From Amylostereum areolatum (Eukaryota; Basidiomycota; Agaricomycetes; Russulales; Stereaceae): a DNA stretch of 64,000 bases. This document shows, in pieces, positions 61,043 through 64,000 of this stretch. The stretch's first letter is position 1; each line of letters begins with the position of its first letter. Both the position numbers and the translations under genes were made by a program. The notes beneath the pieces were generated by a model. That model saw only the letters and a list, made by a program, of their open reading frames with translations, searched no databases and had not been told where the DNA came from. The stretch lies in assembly GCA_012932865.1 (NCBI GenBank), contig SAXG01000002.1, forward strand, positions 868,001 to 932,000, read 5' to 3'.

Positions 61043-62993
61043 ATGACCACCTTCTTTTTCTTCCTTCCCGTTCTCTCCATCGCCTTTCTTCCCCCACTCG
61101 AATCTAAGGCAGTCTTCGGCAAGTGGGATGCCCTCGTCAAATACTTCCCTTCCCCTGTTGCCCTCATTCTCGTTCTTGCCCTCGTCTCTCGTGTCGCCGT
61201 CCTCGAGCAACAGATGGTTGAGGCCCTTGACCAGGCTGTCTTGAGCGCCCGCTCCCGGTTTATCGCAGACACATTTGACAGCATCCGGTCAAGTCGATCA
61301 GGAAAGGCCTTCAATGATATCCAGGCGGCGAAAATTTGGTTCGAGAACCGTGCGGTGGCCCAGAATACAGTCATCAAACATTTGCACACTCGGCTCCACA
61401 AGGCGACCGCCTGCAGATTCCAGCTCGAAGAAGCCCTCGCGCTTTCGAGGACCCACACGGCCCTCGCCACAGGAGAAGCTGCCGCTTTCAAGGCCTCGAA
61501 CATCGCTCTCCGAGACAGACTGGACAAACTTGAACACAAACACAGTCATCTGGAGGGCGAGAACGCGGTCGCCTTCAAGATACTCGGCGTTGCATCTTAC
61601 CCCGAGTTCATTGCCCGTGACATCGAGCGTACTGCCCAATGCGACAACCTCCAGGAAAGGAACGTACATACTCAACAGGAACGTGAGATGATCCGTGCCA
61701 GACTTGGTGTCGTTCTGGATCAAAAGACCAAACTCAGAGACAGGGTACGTCAACAACAATACCTTGGACCTTAGCCTGACACGCCTGCACGCAGCTCGCG
61801 GCTGTCAAAGACGCAAACAGAGCCATGAAGATGACCCTCTTTGAAAATCTGCAGCAGAGACACGCGCTGGAGACCACCCTTGGTGAACTCATGGCAGACA
61901 AGGGCAGGCTGAAGACATTTGTCCAGGGGCTCAAAATCGAGCAAACGAATCTACAATCGGCTTTGGCACACCTTACGAACGAGCTTCGGACGCTTTTCAA
62001 GCCAGAAGAGAGCGTCACGAAGCCGCTATTGCCAATCTCACAACCAAGAACGAGAATCTGAAGTTCGCCGCCGCCGGCCTTGCGAAGGAACGTACCTATC
62101 TCAAATCATCTCTTGCGGACCTCCAGGACGAAAACACAGGGCTCATAACCGAGAAAGAAGCGCTCAACATTATGTCCGCCAGACTCAAGACTGAGCGGGA
62201 AGAGTTGCGGGCCACCATTGAAAATCTCACAAAAGATCGATTTTCGGCCCAGGAAAAGCTTACGGAGGAACGGCATCAGGTTGCAACTGCCCATGAATAT
62301 CTCAACAAGGCCCTCGATACGTCCAAGACCCGAATCACGGAACTTACTCAGAAGAATAACAACCTGAGGATCGTGGCCGATGAACTCGTCAGGGACCAGG
62401 TCTATCTGCAGGCATCGTTCTCAGGGATCGAGAAGGAGCACGACACACTTTTGGCCATCCATCGCCGCACAACATTCGAGAAAGGGAAGCTGGAGATCAC
62501 TTTGACGGATGTTATTATGGAAAGGAACAGGTTGGCGGTTGCCCTTCAAGACCGTGCGAATGACAAGGTTAACCTGCCAATGTCTCTTGCGAAATCCATA
62601 ACGGAGCATGAAGAACCTAGGATCGCCCACAAGCACTCGACAATAGAGCATGATATCGTCAAAAAGCGAGCTGGCCAGCCGTCATATTTTACAACCATCG
62701 AGCAGACACACGACCCACTCGCATTCTCCCGCGGTCGACTCGATGTGGTTGCGAAGGAGGAGCTCGACCTCACTGAGGCGGATATCACCAATGAAAGAAA
62801 CGAGGTGAAGCTTCCGGTCACCGTCGAGGAGCTTTCGGAAAACGGACTCTGCCTGCAACATGGCGTCGCCACAGAGGGCAATCGCATTCTAGCCCACCTC
62901 GAGGAGGTTCCTACTATTGTTGGCTTCGCGGCGCTCACCAATAAGGACAAAACTCGCGGAAGAAACGAGCCAAGGGAAGGAATTCAAGGATGA
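61043..62993 (+). CDS. Orphan membrane-anchored long coiled-coil protein
   Basis: Exons 61043-61744 and 61795-62993. The N-terminus MTTFFFFLPVLSIAFLPPLE plus LVKYFPSPVALILVLALVSR gives a hydrophobic anchor (possibly two short segments), after which nearly the whole protein is a heptad-rich coiled coil (for example LETTLGELMADKGRLKTFVQ, LKTEREELRATIENLTKDRF, ITELTQKNNNLRIVADELVR). No domain is recognised; many sequences of this type occur in basidiomycetes as lineage-specific proteins. The sum is one base short of an open frame, the offset lying near 61988 where ELRTLF must become ELRDAFQARRERHEAAIA; adding one G restores about 633 residues. Tether or vesicle-trafficking roles are speculation. 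Confidence 0.65.
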
Positions 62994-63708
62994 GCCAACC
63001 GAGATGCCTTACGGACATATTGACCACTTAATGTCTGCGCAGGAGCAATGCAGTTTGGAGTCCGACGACCTCAAACATTCCAGAGGCGCCCTTCCCTCAC
63101 CCTCCCCACCCCTCCCCTTACTCCAGACATGGCCCTGCAACAATATCGGGGGTGCTGACCCGAGGGTCTCCCCATGGCGCCAAAGTCAAGTATCGACCCG
63201 TTCGTGGAGGTCGGCGCCATTGGAGCCGGCCAAATGTCGATTCTAGCGCGTACGTTCGGAGGACGGGATTCCAAGTCTGTAGCTCGTAGTGCGTTGGTGT
63301 GCTCAATCATCCTGGTACTGTATCAGTGTATGTAACATCAATGTCGTGCCATCTATACCCGTGTACTATTGGTGAAACTCTTGTATATCAGTTTTAATCC
63401 TTTTCTTCTGGCATACTCACCCCGCATGATGCACAATACGCTATATCGTGGACTTGTGACCGTTTTTCATTCCCTCTGGACTACCATTCACGACGTTTGA
63501 CTGCAATGAAGTCACTGAAACTGAAAGTACTACAGCTTACAGGCGTGAACACATCGCTGTGTTGGGGTCACGAGGATTAGGTCATCGGACGCGTGCATGG
63601 GAAGCGCGCTCACTTCGAGGAGTGCATTAGTTTCGACTTCAACGAACGTTGCGCGGCTGCCAGGGACGCGTGCATATTCCCAAGAGTATATCAGTGAAGA
63701 TCCCAACC
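62994..63708. other. Intergenic region before PPWD1-type gene
   Basis: About 715 bp with no credible ORF; contains the 3' end of the coiled-coil gene and the promoter of the last gene. Confidence 0.45.
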
Positions 63709-64000
63709 ATGTCTGACGCAGAAAACGACGCGTCCGTCCTTGGAAAGCGCTCCCGCAATGGCGAGGCCGCTCCTGTCGACCAGGAAATGGGTGTCCCTGT
63801 ACAGCAGGATGACGACAGCGACGACGACGTTGGTCCCATGCCTATGCCGGACAATGTTGCAGAAGGAGTGGCCAAGAAGAAGCGAAAAGGTGTGCTACAC
63901 TTTGTTTATCTCCACAGTTATTGTGTTTTGACCGTCGACATGATCTTCAGTTCTGCCCCATGAACGCCTCTACCTTGAGCACCTTCCGAGTGCGGATCGA
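63709..64000 (+). CDS. PPWD1-type WD40/cyclophilin peptidyl-prolyl isomerase, N-terminus (runs off right edge)
   Basis: Exon 1 63709-63889 and the start of exon 2 from 63951 are visible. The first 60 residues are acidic (DDDSDDDVGPMPMP) and end KKKRK, then across the intron VLPHERLYLEHLPSADR, which is the conserved beginning of the WD40 part of PPWD1/Cyp15 proteins (human form RKVLPFEQLYLDSLP-like). These are spliceosome-associated nuclear cyclophilins with four WD repeats and a C-terminal PPIase domain, which lies outside the window. The intron (63890-63950) is 61 nt. Confidence 0.85.

Overview
This is a 64 kb piece of a basidiomycete nuclear genome, almost certainly from an Agaricomycete that degrades plant cell walls. 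The support is: gene-dense layout on both strands, many introns of about 45-60 nt, a secreted AA9 cellulose monooxygenase with a C-terminal CBM1, a wax-synthase-type acyltransferase, a fungal sesquiterpene-synthase-type enzyme, and conserved single-copy fungal genes whose exons can be joined by GT-AG (and four GC-AG) splice sites. No CRISPR, operon or prokaryotic feature is present. All gene models are manual splice reconstructions; most give a total coding length that is a multiple of three.

Layout. 0-3.2 kb: housekeeping genes (RPT5 fragment, EAF6, RRP40, VPS37). 3.8-7.0 kb: two tandem AA9 genes, one canonical with CBM1 and one without the histidine brace and with a frame break. 7.3-18.6 kb: NCA2, a coiled-coil orphan, a Ctk2-like cyclin, a wax-synthase-like MBOAT and a NicO nickel/cobalt permease. 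20.6-38.6 kb: an SH3/RasGEF protein (Cdc25 type), an F-box/WD-like protein, the mitochondrial GTPase Gem1/Miro, a VWA protein, a G-patch protein and a Red1-like zinc-finger protein. 39.4-48 kb: an Mcm1-type MADS-box factor, a gene-poor stretch with a decayed reverse transcriptase, and a large SAM methyltransferase. 48.5-55.5 kb: the accessory region, with a terpene synthase beside three intact-looking tandem ABM-like alpha/beta-barrel genes and one decayed copy, plus local duplications and a two-copy hairpin repeat. 56-64 kb: CDC37, a HydB-only 5-oxoprolinase fragment, a membrane-anchored coiled-coil orphan and the start of a PPWD1-type cyclophilin.

The most interesting points are: (1) the terpene synthase and ABM-like paralog group, which resembles a small and possibly uncharacterised terpenoid locus; (2) the AA9-like paralog with Lys in place of the N-terminal copper-binding His; (3) a dispersed hairpin repeat whose two copies differ by compensatory base changes; (4) repeated single-base frame offsets inside otherwise intact conserved genes, which look like systematic sequence insertions, although real decay is possible for some.
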